In this document: piece by piece, positions 16,622 to 26,568 of the stretch
Position numbering within the stretch: the first letter of the stretch is position 1
How the letters are laid out: each line of letters starts with the position of its first letter
NCBI GenBank assembly: GCA_021847105.1
Contig: JAJZUT010000002.1
Location: forward strand, 239,677-303,676
Length of the DNA: 64,000 bases
Direction: 5' to 3'
Origin: Pseudomonadota bacterium
GTDB taxonomy: Bacteria; Pseudomonadota; Gammaproteobacteria; Steroidobacterales; Steroidobacteraceae
The notes under the pieces: model-generated
Told to the model about the DNA's origin: nothing
The model's input: only the letters and a program-made list of their open reading frames with translations
Database searches by the model: none
Program-made: the position numbers and the translations under genes

Positions 16622-18961
16622 ATGCTCAGTCGCTTTCTCGACCGATGCAGCCGATTGCTCGGCTGGTCTGTCATGGTGCTCGTCGCATCGCTTGTCCCAG
16701 CGAGCGCACGCGCTCATGAGCACCCGGTCCGCTCCGTCGCGACGCGCCCCGCGGAGAGCCTGCCCCGAACCGCAGAGCGTCGAGCGTCGAGCGATCATCG
16801 CCAACTCGGTGAAATCGTCGTGACGGCAACGCGCCGGGCGGAGCCGGCGCAGAATATCGGCATGGCCCTCACGGCAGTGAGCGGACGCACGGTACAGGCC
16901 TTGCGCATCCAGCAACCGCTCGACCTGTCGATGCTGGATCCGAGCCTCTCCACGATGAATGCACAGACCGACAGCACGCCGCTGTTTCTGCTGCGCGGCA
17001 TCGGACTCGATGACTTCAACAATAACAACAGCAGTGGCGTTGGCGTTTATCTGGATGGCGTCTTTGCCAGCTTTCCCGGATTTCTCACTGGAGCCATGTA
17101 CGACGTCGCCCGCGTCGAAATCCTCAAGGGACCGCAGGGGACGCTCTACGGCAAGAACACCGATGGTGGCGCGATCAACATCCTCTCCGCGCAACCGAGC
17201 AGTCGGCCTGGCGGCTACATCGATGTCAACTACAGTCGCTGGAATACGCTCGAGGCGACAGGCGCCGTAAGCGGACCATTGAACGCCTGGATCAAAGCGC
17301 GCCTCGCCGGCACCGTCACGACCCAGGGCGAAGGCTATCAGACGGACCTCACCACCGGGCGCAAATACGGCAAGACCGATCGTGGCGGCGCCCGGGCGAT
17401 ATTCGAGCTGCAGCCGAACGAGATCACGAGCGTCAATCTGAACTTCCATTGGGTCTACGATCACTCGACGCCCTCATCACCATCCACACCGAATGTCGAA
17501 GCACTCATTCCGCCAGAACCATTCCCCACTGCCGGTCTGATGGACAGTCCTCCGGGGGGAACCTGGGTCCGAGTCGGCGGCCTGCCCCTTTACAAAGACG
17601 AAATCGGGGGCGGCACCGCCGCGACGATTCATGTTCACTTGCCCTCCCTTACGCTCACCTCGATCAGCGCCTACGACTACTTCTCCGATCACAGCCTGGA
17701 CAATTACGATGGCTATCCGGCCGCCGACAACAATTGGACGAAGAATTTTCAGCAGTGGCAATGGAGCCAGGAGATCCGCCTGACCTCGAGCAGCACTGGA
17801 GTGGTGAACTGGATCGTCGGTGCCATCTATTCGCAGAACTGGTATCGCAATCGCGACGCGCTCGACTGGACGTTCGTCTACGGGCTCGCCACCCATCTGA
17901 CCCAGGGAGGCTTGGCGATTACCGCTGAAAATTTCGTTCAACGCCAACATTCCGCCGGGATTTACGCAAATGCCGATACACATCTGTCGCGGCGCTGGAC
18001 GCTGGTGACCGGTCTGCGTTACTCACGTGACACGGCTTCCTTCGATGGCAGCACGGTCGACCCGACTGGGCTGTTGACTTACGCGGCGAACAACTTCAGC
18101 GGCCCGATCGTGCCCGATACCGTCCTGGCAGCACTGCACGAATCCCGCACGAACCAGAACCTCTCCTACCGGGTAGAAGTTGATTTTCACCTTCAACCAC
18201 GGGCGCTGCTCTACGGCAGCGTAGCAACGGGATACAAGTCCGGCATCTATTACGGCCAGCCGGCGCAGGTGCAAGTTGATTGGGGCTACGTGCGGCCAGA
18301 GACCAATCTCACCAGCGAACTCGGCATCAAGAGCCGGTTCCTGCGTAATTCCCTGCAGGTGGATCTGGACGTCTTCGATTCCGTGATCCGCAACCGCCAG
18401 TCCAGTCTGTCGCTGTGGGCAGGCCCGGTGGGTACGCAACCCCTGATCGCCGGACTGGGCAATGTGCCCCAGGCGCGGATCGATGGCATCGAGGCGGAAT
18501 TCGACTGGACGCCGGTCCGGGGTCTGCGAATTCATCTTGCGGCGACCCGACTCGATGCGCGCGTCACCGAGACGCTGACCAGCGACAATGGACTGGCGCT
18601 GTTCACGCCGGTCAAGGTCGGTCAAATGCTGCCGGATGCACCGAATTTCGCGGGCAGCTACCTCATTGACTACGCGCATTCGCTCACCACGAACCTCATT
18701 GGCTACCTCCAGGTGAACGACCGGTACGTTAGTGACATTCATCCGTATCTGGGAGATCCGACGACATTCGGGCACGGGCATGACATGGGAGCGCGGATCG
18801 GAATCCGCAATCCGGATCAGCACTGGGATGTTAGTGTCTGGGCGACCAATCTGACCGATACCCGCCCGATGACGTACGCATTTGCCGGCAGCGAGGGGCA
18901 GCGGGTTTCGTTCTATCAGAAGCCTCGCTCCGTCGGCATTGACTGCCGGTATACGTTTTGA
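16622..18961 (+). CDS. TonB-dependent outer-membrane receptor
   Basis: Outer-membrane active transporter (779 aa) energised by TonB-ExbBD. The start at ATG 16622 has a strong GGGAG site and gives a signal peptide (LLGWSVMVLVASLVPASARA). The TonB box region is GEIVVTATRRAEPAQNIGMA, followed by a plug with VEILKGPQGTLYGKNTDGGA, then a roughly 600-residue beta-barrel ending in the aromatic C-terminus GIDCRYTF needed for BAM recognition. No STN domain is present, so it is not of the sigma-signalling class, and the plug style is that of the large family common in sphingomonads and Steroidobacter. It is divergent from an MFS carrier and followed by an amidase and two peptidases. A peptide, amide or aromatic-acid substrate is plausible but not shown. 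Confidence 0.9.
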   Translation: MLSRFLDRCSRLLGWSVMVLVASLVPASARAHEHPVRSVATRPAESLPRTAERRASSDHRQLGEIVVTATRRAEPAQNIGMALTAVSGRTVQALRIQQPLDLSMLDPSLSTMNAQTDSTPLFLLRGIGLDDFNNNNSSGVGVYLDGVFASFPGFLTGAMYDVARVEILKGPQGTLYGKNTDGGAINILSAQPSSRPGGYIDVNYSRWNTLEATGAVSGPLNAWIKARLAGTVTTQGEGYQTDLTTGRKYGKTDRGGARAIFELQPNEITSVNLNFHWVYDHSTPSSPSTPNVEALIPPEPFPTAGLMDSPPGGTWVRVGGLPLYKDEIGGGTAATIHVHLPSLTLTSISAYDYFSDHSLDNYDGYPAADNNWTKNFQQWQWSQEIRLTSSSTGVVNWIVGAIYSQNWYRNRDALDWTFVYGLATHLTQGGLAITAENFVQRQHSAGIYANADTHLSRRWTLVTGLRYSRDTASFDGSTVDPTGLLTYAANNFSGPIVPDTVLAALHESRTNQNLSYRVEVDFHLQPRALLYGSVATGYKSGIYYGQPAQVQVDWGYVRPETNLTSELGIKSRFLRNSLQVDLDVFDSVIRNRQSSLSLWAGPVGTQPLIAGLGNVPQARIDGIEAEFDWTPVRGLRIHLAATRLDARVTETLTSDNGLALFTPVKVGQMLPDAPNFAGSYLIDYAHSLTTNLIGYLQVNDRYVSDIHPYLGDPTTFGHGHDMGARIGIRNPDQHWDVSVWATNLTDTRPMTYAFAGSEGQRVSFYQKPRSVGIDCRYTF

Positions 18962-18971
18962 ACGGCTTCCG

Positions 18972-19016
18972 GCTAGCGCTGCGGCGCGGGCTAGCGCTGC
19001 AGCGCGGGTTAGCGCG
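18972..19016 (+). repeat. 18-bp tandem repeat after the TonB-receptor gene
   Basis: Two consecutive 18-base units (GCTAGCGCTGCGGCGCGG at 18972-18989; GCTAGCGCTGCAGCGCGG at 18990-19007, one substitution) are followed by a partial third copy (GTTAGCGCG). The unit contains the palindrome GCTAGC, and the second unit contains GCGCTGCAGCGC. The array starts 11 bases after the receptor stop and may form hairpins that act at the 3' end of the transcript. Confidence 0.6.
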
Positions 19017-19218
19017 TCACTTTAGGAATCTGAACGGAATGGGTCATCTTCAAACGATGTACGCCCTCGCCCGGTCGCAGCATCATCCGCGACGGGCCCG
19101 GCCGCCCCGGCGAGTCACCGCCGCGCACCGCTCAATGGGTCAGACTGACCGCTCCATGCCCTGTGTCATCGTCAGTCCGAGCCGTCTGGTTCATGACGTA
19201 TCGACTCGACTGCAGCGC

Positions 19219-20577
19219 TTAGTGCCGCGACGTCCGGCTGGCAGAGACCGTCGCTTCGACAGCCGCGGCGATGCCCAGGGTTCGACGGTCGGTGCCGCGC
19301 CCCCCCATGACCATCAGGCCGACCGGCGCAGTGCCCGGCTCGTGGCAGGGCAGCGAAACCGCGCAGCGGTCGAGAAAATTGACCACGGCCGTGTTGCGCA
19401 GCGCCAGATGATTGTAGCGAATGTAGGCCTCATCGGATTCGAGCGCCTGCAGCAGGGGCGCGACGATTGCGGTTGTCGGAAACAGCGCCGCGTCGAACCC
19501 CGCGAGCAGCCCCTCGACACGGGTTTGCAGATCGACCCGTGCCCGCATGAGATCGAGATAATCCGCCGCACTCTGCTCCCGGCCTGCCAGCACGCGAGTG
19601 GATACTCGCGGATCGAACGCAGCCCCGTCGGCGGCAAGACGCTCTCGATGCACGGCATACGCTTCGGCGGCGGGAAATCCACCCTTGCGATTGATGGCCG
19701 GTAGCTCCTGCAGTTCCGCCAGCGGGACTTCGTGGATCACCGCTCCGGCACGGCTCAGATCACGAATCGCGCGCTCGAAGCTCAGCGCCACCTGCGAATC
19801 GAGGGCATCGAGAACATATCGCGTCGGGATCGCGAACCGGCATCCCTGTACCGCCGTGGCCGCAAGCGCGCCAGGGACCTCATCGGCGAGGATGGCATCC
19901 AACACAGCGCAGCAGGCCACGGTCGCGGCCAATGGGCCTACCGAGTCCAGGGTCTGTGACAGCGGGAACACGCCGCGGCGAGGCACTCGGTCGGCCGTGG
20001 GCTTGAATCCCACGATGCCACAGAACGCCGCCGGAATCCTGCAAGAACCACCGGTGTCCGTCCCCAGCGCGCCATACGCCATCCCGTCCGTGATCGAAAT
20101 CGCGGCCCCCGAAGAGGAGCCGCCGGGAATGCGGCCGTGCGGTCTCTCGAATGGATTGCGCGGCGTGCCGTAATGCGGGTTAAGTCCCAGTCCCGAGTAC
20201 GCAAACTCGGTCATGTTCGTGCGCCCGATGAAAATGAAGCCCGCCGCACGCAGACGTGCCACCGCCGCCGAGTCCCGGTCAGCGGCCGGCTGTCCGCGCA
20301 GCAGCCTCGAGCCGGCAGTGGTCACATCTCCGGCCACGTCAAACAGATCTTTGATGGATACCGGGATGCCCGCCCAGGGACTGGGCGCAAGGCCTCGAGC
20401 TCGCAGAGCATCGTAATGGTCGGCGGCAGCCCGCGCCGCAACGGCATGGACCTTCAGGAACGTCCGTCCGCCCTCTCCTGCCGGGTCAGCGATCCTGTCC
20501 AGACACCCCTCCACCAGCTGGCGGCTCGTGGTCGTGCCATCTCTGAGCTCACGGGCCAGTCCGGCGAGGGTCTTCAT
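19219..20577 (-). CDS. Amidase-signature family hydrolase
   Basis: Amide hydrolase of the amidase signature family (452 aa). The Ser-cisSer-Lys triad is visible: Lys76 in IPVSIKDLFDVAG, the cis-Ser loop PGGSSSG at about 151-157, and the nucleophile Ser178 in TDTGGSCRIPA. ATG 20577 is used because it has GGAG upstream and begins directly with the family's N-terminal helix (MKTLAGLARELRDGTTT); the frame is open further upstream, but that part is Arg/Pro-rich. There is no signal peptide, so it acts in the cytoplasm. It is convergent with the TonB receptor and divergent from pepN. The annotation 'Asp/Glu-tRNA amidotransferase subunit A' often given to such proteins is unlikely, as no gatB/gatC is nearby. 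Confidence 0.88.
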   Translation of the reverse strand: MKTLAGLARELRDGTTTSRQLVEGCLDRIADPAGEGGRTFLKVHAVAARAAADHYDALRARGLAPSPWAGIPVSIKDLFDVAGDVTTAGSRLLRGQPAADRDSAAVARLRAAGFIFIGRTNMTEFAYSGLGLNPHYGTPRNPFERPHGRIPGGSSSGAAISITDGMAYGALGTDTGGSCRIPAAFCGIVGFKPTADRVPRRGVFPLSQTLDSVGPLAATVACCAVLDAILADEVPGALAATAVQGCRFAIPTRYVLDALDSQVALSFERAIRDLSRAGAVIHEVPLAELQELPAINRKGGFPAAEAYAVHRERLAADGAAFDPRVSTRVLAGREQSAADYLDLMRARVDLQTRVEGLLAGFDAALFPTTAIVAPLLQALESDEAYIRYNHLALRNTAVVNFLDRCAVSLPCHEPGTAPVGLMVMGGRGTDRRTLGIAAAVEATVSASRTSRH

Positions 20578-20897
20578 TCGGGTACTCCGCTCACGTGCCG
20601 CAGGGTGGATTTGAGGCCTCATCCTATGAGTTGGCGCGGCCCGGTTCCAGAGCTCAGTCGCCGCACTGTGCGGCCGCAGCGGGGCTGACCTCGAGCTGTG
20701 GGTGGCGAGAACCACCACCAGAGCGCCAGCGGTTCGCAGCGCGCGGTGCAAGCACCCCGGTCTCCGCCCTGCCCGGCGGGGCGCTCGCCGCACGGGCAGG
20801 CCTGGCGGACCTGTTCGGCCAATCCGGTGGGTTACCGGATGAGCCATTCACGGTATGCTAGCGACGCGCCAGCGTTGCTCCTCAAACACCAAACCCC
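20578..20897. promoter_or_regulatory. Divergent region between the amidase gene and pepN
   Basis: These 320 bases hold the promoters of two divergent genes. Open frames here are upstream extensions or shadows without recognisable motifs. The pepN start at 20898 has no good Shine-Dalgarno sequence. No regulator-type palindrome was found. Confidence 0.35.
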
Positions 20898-23558
20898 ATG
20901 CCCGAACCTTGCGCTCCCGCCGTTCCCGTTCCAAGCGAAACCCGGCTCATCGATTACCGTCCGCCCCCGTTCTTCATCGACACGGTGCGGCTCGATTTTG
21001 TCCTGGACAGACACGCCACCCGGGTGCGCTCCCACCTGGCGCTTCGGCGCAACGGGGCCAGTCGAGACGGTGAACCGTTGCGGCTCGATGGTGCTGGACA
21101 GCCGGTTCTTTCCATGACTCTCGATGGTGCCTCTGTAGATGCCGACCGCTGGCGATTGGACGGCACAACGCTCGTGCTGGACGACGTACCGGAGCGCTGC
21201 AGCGTCGAAATCGAGACGGTCATCGACCCGGCGGCCAATACCGAGCTCTCGGGTCTGTATGTCTCGAATGGCGCGTTCTTCACGCAATGCGAGGCCGAAG
21301 GCTTCCGGCGTATCACTTACTTTCCTGACCGACCGGACGTGATGGCGCGCTACACCGTCACCATTACCGCCGATCCGCTCGCCTGCCCGGTGATGCTGTC
21401 CAACGGCAATCCCGGTCCGCTTGAGACGCTACCCGATGGCCGACAGCGCATCACCTGGACTGACCCGCACCCCAAGCCCTGTTACCTCTTTGCCCTGGTC
21501 GCAGGTCAGCTGGTCGCGGTGCGCGACCGTTTCACGACCCGATCGGGTCGCGACGTGGCGCTGGCGATCTGGGTCCGGGCGGGCGATGAAGGACGCTGCG
21601 CGCACGCAATGCATTCACTCAAGGCGGCCATGGCATGGGACGAGGAGCGCTTCGGCCTCGAGTACGATCTCGATGTGTTCAACATCGCCGCCGTTTCTGA
21701 CTTCAACATGGGCGCGATGGAGAACAAAGGCCTCAATATCTTCAACACGCGATGCGTTCTCGCAGATCCTGAAACTGCGACCGACGCGGACTATCAAGGC
21801 ATCGAATCCGTCATCGCCCATGAATATTTCCACAATTGGACCGGCAATCGCGTCACGTGCCGCGACTGGTTCCAGCTGTCGCTGAAAGAAGGACTCACGG
21901 TCTACCGCGACCAGGAGTTCTCGATGGACCAGGGCTCACGCGCCGTAAAGCGCATCGCCGATGTGCGCCTGCTGCGCACTGCGCAGTTCCGCGAGGATGC
22001 CGGGCCGCTCGCACATCCCGTGCAACCAGACCACTATCAGGCGATCGACAACTTCTACACTGCGACGGTCTACAACAAAGGGGCAGAAGTGATCCGCATG
22101 ATGGCCACCATCATCGGACAGCAAGCGTTCCGCCGAGGCATGGATCTTTATTTCGCGCGTCACGACAATCAAGCCGTCACGATAGACGATCTCGTCGCCG
22201 CAATGGCCGATGCCTCGGGCATCGACCTCAGCCGATTCAAGCTCTGGTACCACCAGGCAGGCACCCCGGAGCTCACGATTGGCGAAGACTACGACTCAGA
22301 ACATCGGCGCTATGTTCTGACCCTTACACAGCGCACGCCACCAACGCCGGGACAACCCCAGAAGCAACCACTGGTCGTTCCCCTGTCTGTCGGGATGTTG
22401 GATCCGAACGGCAGGGAGATGCCGCTGCGCCTCGCGGGCGAAGCCACGGCGATCGAGGGCACGCGGGTCCTGCTCGCGCAGGACGCGCAGAGCCGCTTCG
22501 TCTTCGAGGACGTTCCGGTGCGGCCGGTGCCTTCGTTGCTGCGTGGATTTTCCGCGCCGGTGAGGCTGAACGGGCTCAGCGCCGAACAGCTGAAATTCCT
22601 GGCGACCCATGACACCGATCCGCTCGTGCGCTGGGACGCAGGACAGCGGTTCGCGAGCAATGTGCTGCTCTCGATGGCGCGATCCTGGCGCGATGGGAAC
22701 ATCCCGACTCTGGATCCGAGCGTCATTGCGGCTGCGGCGGCAACCCTGGCAACCGGCGAAGCCGACCCGGCGTTCGCGGCCGAGGCGCTGGCGTTACCAG
22801 GCGAGGCGTATCTCGCCGACCAGCAAGAGATCGCCGATCCGGAGGCGATCCACGCTGCGCGCGAGGCGGCCCGCTGCGCCATTGGCACGGCATTGCACGC
22901 AGAACTCCTCGCCCTGTATGACCGTCTCACCGATTCCGGATCGTACCGGACCGACGGCGCAGCGATCGGACGTCGCGCGCTACGCAATGCCTGCCTTGCG
23001 TATCTGGTCGCAGCCGGGGAAGCAGAAGGCGTCGGTCGTGCGAAAGCCCAGTTCGACCGCGGCGCAAACATGACTGATGTGCTGGCCGCACTGGCGATTC
23101 TCTCCAACGTCGACTGCCCGGAGCGGGTGGCAGCGCAGTCGGCGTTCCACGGCCGGTGGCGAGACGATGCGCTGGTGCTCGACAAGTGGTTTGCGATCCA
23201 GGCGATATCGGCACTTCCCGATACGCCCACTGCGGTGCGCGCCCTCGCTGCGCATGCGGATTTCGACCTGCGCAATCCCAATCGAGTGCGCGCCCTGGCA
23301 GGCAGCTTCTCGATTGGCAACCCGGTGCGGTTTCACGTCGCCTCCGGGGAGGGATACGAGTTCCTCGCCGATATCATCCTGGCTGTCGATCCGCTCAACC
23401 CTCAGGTCGCTGCCAAGCTGGTCGCCCCGCTCGGCCAATGGCGACGGATGGACCGGGGACGGCGCGAGAAGATGCGCGCAGCATTGCAGCGCATCCTGGG
23501 CGCGCCGCGCTTGAGCCGCAATACGAGCGAAACGGCGGGACGGAGCCTCGCCGAATGA
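20898..23558 (+). CDS. pepN: Aminopeptidase N
   Basis: M1-family zinc aminopeptidase (886 aa, normal for bacterial PepN) that removes N-terminal residues from peptides in the cytoplasm. The exopeptidase motif GAMEN is at about 272-276. The zinc site is HEYFHNW (His308, Glu309, His312) with the distal Glu331 in LKEGLTVYRDQEF. The C-terminal region carries the PepN-specific helical repeats (TDVLAALAILSNVDCPERVA; RNPNRVRALAGSFS). No signal peptide is present. ATG 20898 begins 20 codons before the conserved IDYRPPPF, close to the family start. It adjoins the amidase gene and is followed by a secreted S10-type peptidase. Confidence 0.95.
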   Translation: MPEPCAPAVPVPSETRLIDYRPPPFFIDTVRLDFVLDRHATRVRSHLALRRNGASRDGEPLRLDGAGQPVLSMTLDGASVDADRWRLDGTTLVLDDVPERCSVEIETVIDPAANTELSGLYVSNGAFFTQCEAEGFRRITYFPDRPDVMARYTVTITADPLACPVMLSNGNPGPLETLPDGRQRITWTDPHPKPCYLFALVAGQLVAVRDRFTTRSGRDVALAIWVRAGDEGRCAHAMHSLKAAMAWDEERFGLEYDLDVFNIAAVSDFNMGAMENKGLNIFNTRCVLADPETATDADYQGIESVIAHEYFHNWTGNRVTCRDWFQLSLKEGLTVYRDQEFSMDQGSRAVKRIADVRLLRTAQFREDAGPLAHPVQPDHYQAIDNFYTATVYNKGAEVIRMMATIIGQQAFRRGMDLYFARHDNQAVTIDDLVAAMADASGIDLSRFKLWYHQAGTPELTIGEDYDSEHRRYVLTLTQRTPPTPGQPQKQPLVVPLSVGMLDPNGREMPLRLAGEATAIEGTRVLLAQDAQSRFVFEDVPVRPVPSLLRGFSAPVRLNGLSAEQLKFLATHDTDPLVRWDAGQRFASNVLLSMARSWRDGNIPTLDPSVIAAAAATLATGEADPAFAAEALALPGEAYLADQQEIADPEAIHAAREAARCAIGTALHAELLALYDRLTDSGSYRTDGAAIGRRALRNACLAYLVAAGEAEGVGRAKAQFDRGANMTDVLAALAILSNVDCPERVAAQSAFHGRWRDDALVLDKWFAIQAISALPDTPTAVRALAAHADFDLRNPNRVRALAGSFSIGNPVRFHVASGEGYEFLADIILAVDPLNPQVAAKLVAPLGQWRRMDRGRREKMRAALQRILGAPRLSRNTSETAGRSLAE

Positions 23559-23797
23559 GCGAATCCTGCCGCTGTATTTCCTGACGGGCCGGTAGCCCAG
23601 GCACCGCCCACTCGCCAAACGGCGCACAGGCGCTGTAGCACAGCAAGCCGCTTCGTCCCCAGACGACCACAGGAAACACCACCGGGCAGACTGCAGTCCG
23701 CTGATGCGCCCGGGACGATTGGAGTATAAAGCAGGGCGGGCGAGCGGCGCCTGGCGCCGCTCGCCTTCCGCGCGATCACCAGCAGGAACAACACGTG

Positions 23798-25375
23798 ATG
23801 AAGAAACTCTTGCTTGCCGTTTTGGCTCTCGGCTGCTGCAGCGGTATCAGCCATGCTCAAGGCACGACCCCCACCCACTCGCCTGCGTCGGTTGGCCCTC
23901 ACTTCAAAGCGACCGCGGTGGACAGCGCCGGTTCGGTGATCGTGAAGGGGACGCGCATTCGCTATCGCGCTGTCGCCGGCACCCTGGTCGTTCATGCCAA
24001 AGGCTGGAAGCGTTATGCGCCGGCAACTGATCCGAAGAATCCCACGGCCGAAGCGGACATGTTCTATGTCGCCTACTTCAAGCGCGGAGTCCCCGCCGCC
24101 GAGCGTCCGATCACGTTTCTGTTCAACGGGGGACCGGGCTCTTCCACGGTATGGTTGCATATGGGCGCCTTTGGCCCCGTGCGCGTTGTCACCGCCGACC
24201 ACACGCAGACCCCGGCGGCGCCCTACCAGTTGGTCAGCAACCAGTTCAGCCTGCTCGACGCCAGTGACCTGGTCTTCGTGGATGCGCCCGGCACGGGCTT
24301 CGGCCGCATTGCAGGACCCGACGCCAACCAGCAGTTCTATGGTGTCGATCAGGACGTGCACGCATTCGCGACGTTCATCCGCGAGTTTTTGTCGAAGTAC
24401 GACCGCTGGAATTCACCGAAATATCTGATCGGCGAGAGCTATGGCACGATGCGAGCGGCCGCCCTGCCGCTTGCCCTCGAGCACCAGAGCATCGATCTCA
24501 ATGGCGTCGTGCTGCTGTCCGACATCCTCAATTGGGACCTGATGCCCGACGATCCGAAACTGAACCCGACCGTGGATCTGCCGTATATCGTTGCTCTGCC
24601 GAGTTACGCCGCGACCGCTTGGTATCACCACCGGATCCCGAATCAGCCACAGCACCTGTTGCCATTCCTGAAGCAGGTGGAGCATTTCGCGACGCATGAG
24701 TACACACTCGCGCTGATGCGCGGAAACAGCTTGTCAAATGCTCACCGCCAGGCAATCGCTGAGAAGCTGCACGATTACACTGGCCTTTCAGTACGGTATC
24801 TGCTCAAGTCCAACCTTCGCATCGAGTATGGCGCGTTCCAGAAGGAGCTTCTCGCCAATGAGGAACTGACGACCGGCACGCTCGACACGCGCTTCACCGG
24901 TCCGACACTGAATCCGCTCAGCGAAGAGGCCTCATACGACCCACAGAGCGCCGCAATCAGCTCGGCATATGTTTCGGCCTTCAACACCTATGCACGCGCG
25001 ACGCTGCACTACGATCAAAGCCTGAACTACCGGCCGGAAATTCCGGTCTACAGCAGCTGGGACTATCGTCACCAGCCGCCCGGCGCCAGCCACCCGCTGA
25101 TTCAGCTGCCGAACGTTCTGCCCGATCTTGCCGTCGCCATGAAACGCGATCCGCTGCTGAAGATCATGGTGAACGGCGGGTATTTCGACATCTCGACGCC
25201 ATTCTATGAGGGCTGGTTTGAGATGCATCACCTGCAGATTCCGCCCAGCCTGCAGACGAACATCCAGTACCACTACTACCGGACGGGCCACATGATCTAC
25301 GTGCACGTACCGGCTCTGAAAGCGCTGCATCACAACATCGTGCAGTTCATCGAGAGCACTGACAATCTGAAGTGA
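23798..25375 (+). CDS. Secreted S10-family serine carboxypeptidase-like protein
   Basis: An exported alpha/beta-hydrolase peptidase (525 aa from ATG 23798; GTG 23795 directly precedes it). The signal peptide is MKKLLLAVLALGCCSGISHA. S10 landmarks are FNGGPGSSTVWLHMGAFGP (oxyanion and substrate-carboxylate region, about 109-127), the nucleophile in LIGESYGTMRAA (about Ser214), VNGGYFDISTPF near the catalytic Asp, and YYRTGHMIYVH with the catalytic His. Family members cleave C-terminal residues at acid pH; bacterial ones are periplasmic or secreted. An AGGA lies upstream. Together with pepN and the TonB receptor it suggests peptide scavenging in this neighbourhood. Confidence 0.88.
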   Translation: MKKLLLAVLALGCCSGISHAQGTTPTHSPASVGPHFKATAVDSAGSVIVKGTRIRYRAVAGTLVVHAKGWKRYAPATDPKNPTAEADMFYVAYFKRGVPAAERPITFLFNGGPGSSTVWLHMGAFGPVRVVTADHTQTPAAPYQLVSNQFSLLDASDLVFVDAPGTGFGRIAGPDANQQFYGVDQDVHAFATFIREFLSKYDRWNSPKYLIGESYGTMRAAALPLALEHQSIDLNGVVLLSDILNWDLMPDDPKLNPTVDLPYIVALPSYAATAWYHHRIPNQPQHLLPFLKQVEHFATHEYTLALMRGNSLSNAHRQAIAEKLHDYTGLSVRYLLKSNLRIEYGAFQKELLANEELTTGTLDTRFTGPTLNPLSEEASYDPQSAAISSAYVSAFNTYARATLHYDQSLNYRPEIPVYSSWDYRHQPPGASHPLIQLPNVLPDLAVAMKRDPLLKIMVNGGYFDISTPFYEGWFEMHHLQIPPSLQTNIQYHYYRTGHMIYVHVPALKALHHNIVQFIESTDNLK

Positions 25376-25586
25376 CGCCGGCGTCACACGGAACGCAGGA
25401 TTTGAAAGTCAGCCAGGGGGCGCGTGGCGATCGCTTCTCTCCCGCGCCCCCACGGTGAGCCGGGGCATCGCCCCGTGCGAGACAGGGGCAGCGGGACCTC
25501 GCAAGCTGCGGGCCGACTCGCCCGATACCCTTGGCCCAAGGCGGGGCGCGGCATTCCCCAGAATGCGGTTCGCGCCTTCGTCGCGC

Positions 25587-26558
25587 TCAGCTCGCTTGCG
25601 GTTGATATCGCATGGCAACGTCACATCGCTGGTAGTGCGCGCCGAACCTGCGCAGGATGTCTGCATCGTGCACGAATCCCAGCTTTTCGTAGAGGCGGAT
25701 TGCCGCAGCGGATTTGCGGTTGCTGAGCAGGTAAAGAAGCTCCGCACCCAGGGCATGCGCGCGTGTAATGGCCGCTCTGAGCAGAAACTCGCCGGCCTTC
25801 ACGCCGCGCGCCCCCCGGAGCACGCCCATTTTGGTGAGCTCGAATTCGCGCTCCGCGCTCTTGCGGAGCGCGCAAGTGCCGATGATGCCGACGCCCTGAG
25901 CCTGCACGAACAGGATCGCTCCGCCCGGTTCGATGATGCGCTCGCGCGGATGGTCGAGCACCTCCAGATCGGCCGGTTCAATGCGGTACAGGGTTTCGAT
26001 CCATTCAACGCTGATGGCGCGGAAGACGTCCGCCAGATCATCGGTGTACTCGCAGAGGGATAGAGGTGGCGCAGGGACACACCGTGCGCGCTCGTTCAGC
26101 GGACGGTTGGCGAGTTGCGACTCGAGGGCATCGATGTGCTCGAGCAACGACCCCGGCAGCGTGTGCAGGACCTCGGCGACCGCCGCTTCGACCTGGGGCC
26201 AGACCAGCAGCTTGGAGCGCAGGAGTACCTCTCGTCCCTCTGCGGTCAGAGAAACCGTCTTGTGCCGCTGGTCGCGGTGCAGACGCAGTGTCTCGACCAG
26301 CTTCAACTCGAGCAGCCTCGCCAGAGTCCGCGTGACCGCGGGTTGGCTGATCTGCAGGGCTTGTGCCAGCTCCGTAACCGTCAGCGGACCGAACCGCTCC
26401 AGTGTCGCCAGGGGCGCATAATGACTCGGTTGAACCGGCACACCGGCGCGCTCGACAATTCGCACCACGTCGCCCTGCAGCCGATCCGCGAGCCGCTTCA
26501 GACGGCTGCCCAGAAACAGCGTCCCCCGTTCGCTCATGATGTCGCCAGCAGTGCTCAT
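25587..26558 (-). CDS. MarR-family regulator fused to a GNAT acetyltransferase
   Basis: A bifunctional protein (323 aa). Residues about 10-150 form a MarR winged-helix domain (TVTELAQALQISQPAVTRTL as the recognition region, wing with RDQRHKTVSLTAEGREVL). Residues about 165-320 form a GNAT fold (IEPGGAILFVQAQGVGIIGT, then the acetyl-CoA-binding part ARGVKAGEFLLRAAITRA and NRKSAAAIRLYEKLGF). Such MarR-GNAT fusions are a known arrangement, in which the acetyltransferase substrate is usually unknown. A near-perfect 26-bp palindrome lies 11 bases before the start codon, so autorepression is likely. The gene stands alone between a peptidase and an MFS carrier. Confidence 0.9.
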   Translation of the reverse strand: MSTAGDIMSERGTLFLGSRLKRLADRLQGDVVRIVERAGVPVQPSHYAPLATLERFGPLTVTELAQALQISQPAVTRTLARLLELKLVETLRLHRDQRHKTVSLTAEGREVLLRSKLLVWPQVEAAVAEVLHTLPGSLLEHIDALESQLANRPLNERARCVPAPPLSLCEYTDDLADVFRAISVEWIETLYRIEPADLEVLDHPRERIIEPGGAILFVQAQGVGIIGTCALRKSAEREFELTKMGVLRGARGVKAGEFLLRAAITRAHALGAELLYLLSNRKSAAAIRLYEKLGFVHDADILRRFGAHYQRCDVAMRYQPQAS

Positions 26559-26568
26559 GGTTTCGTCT

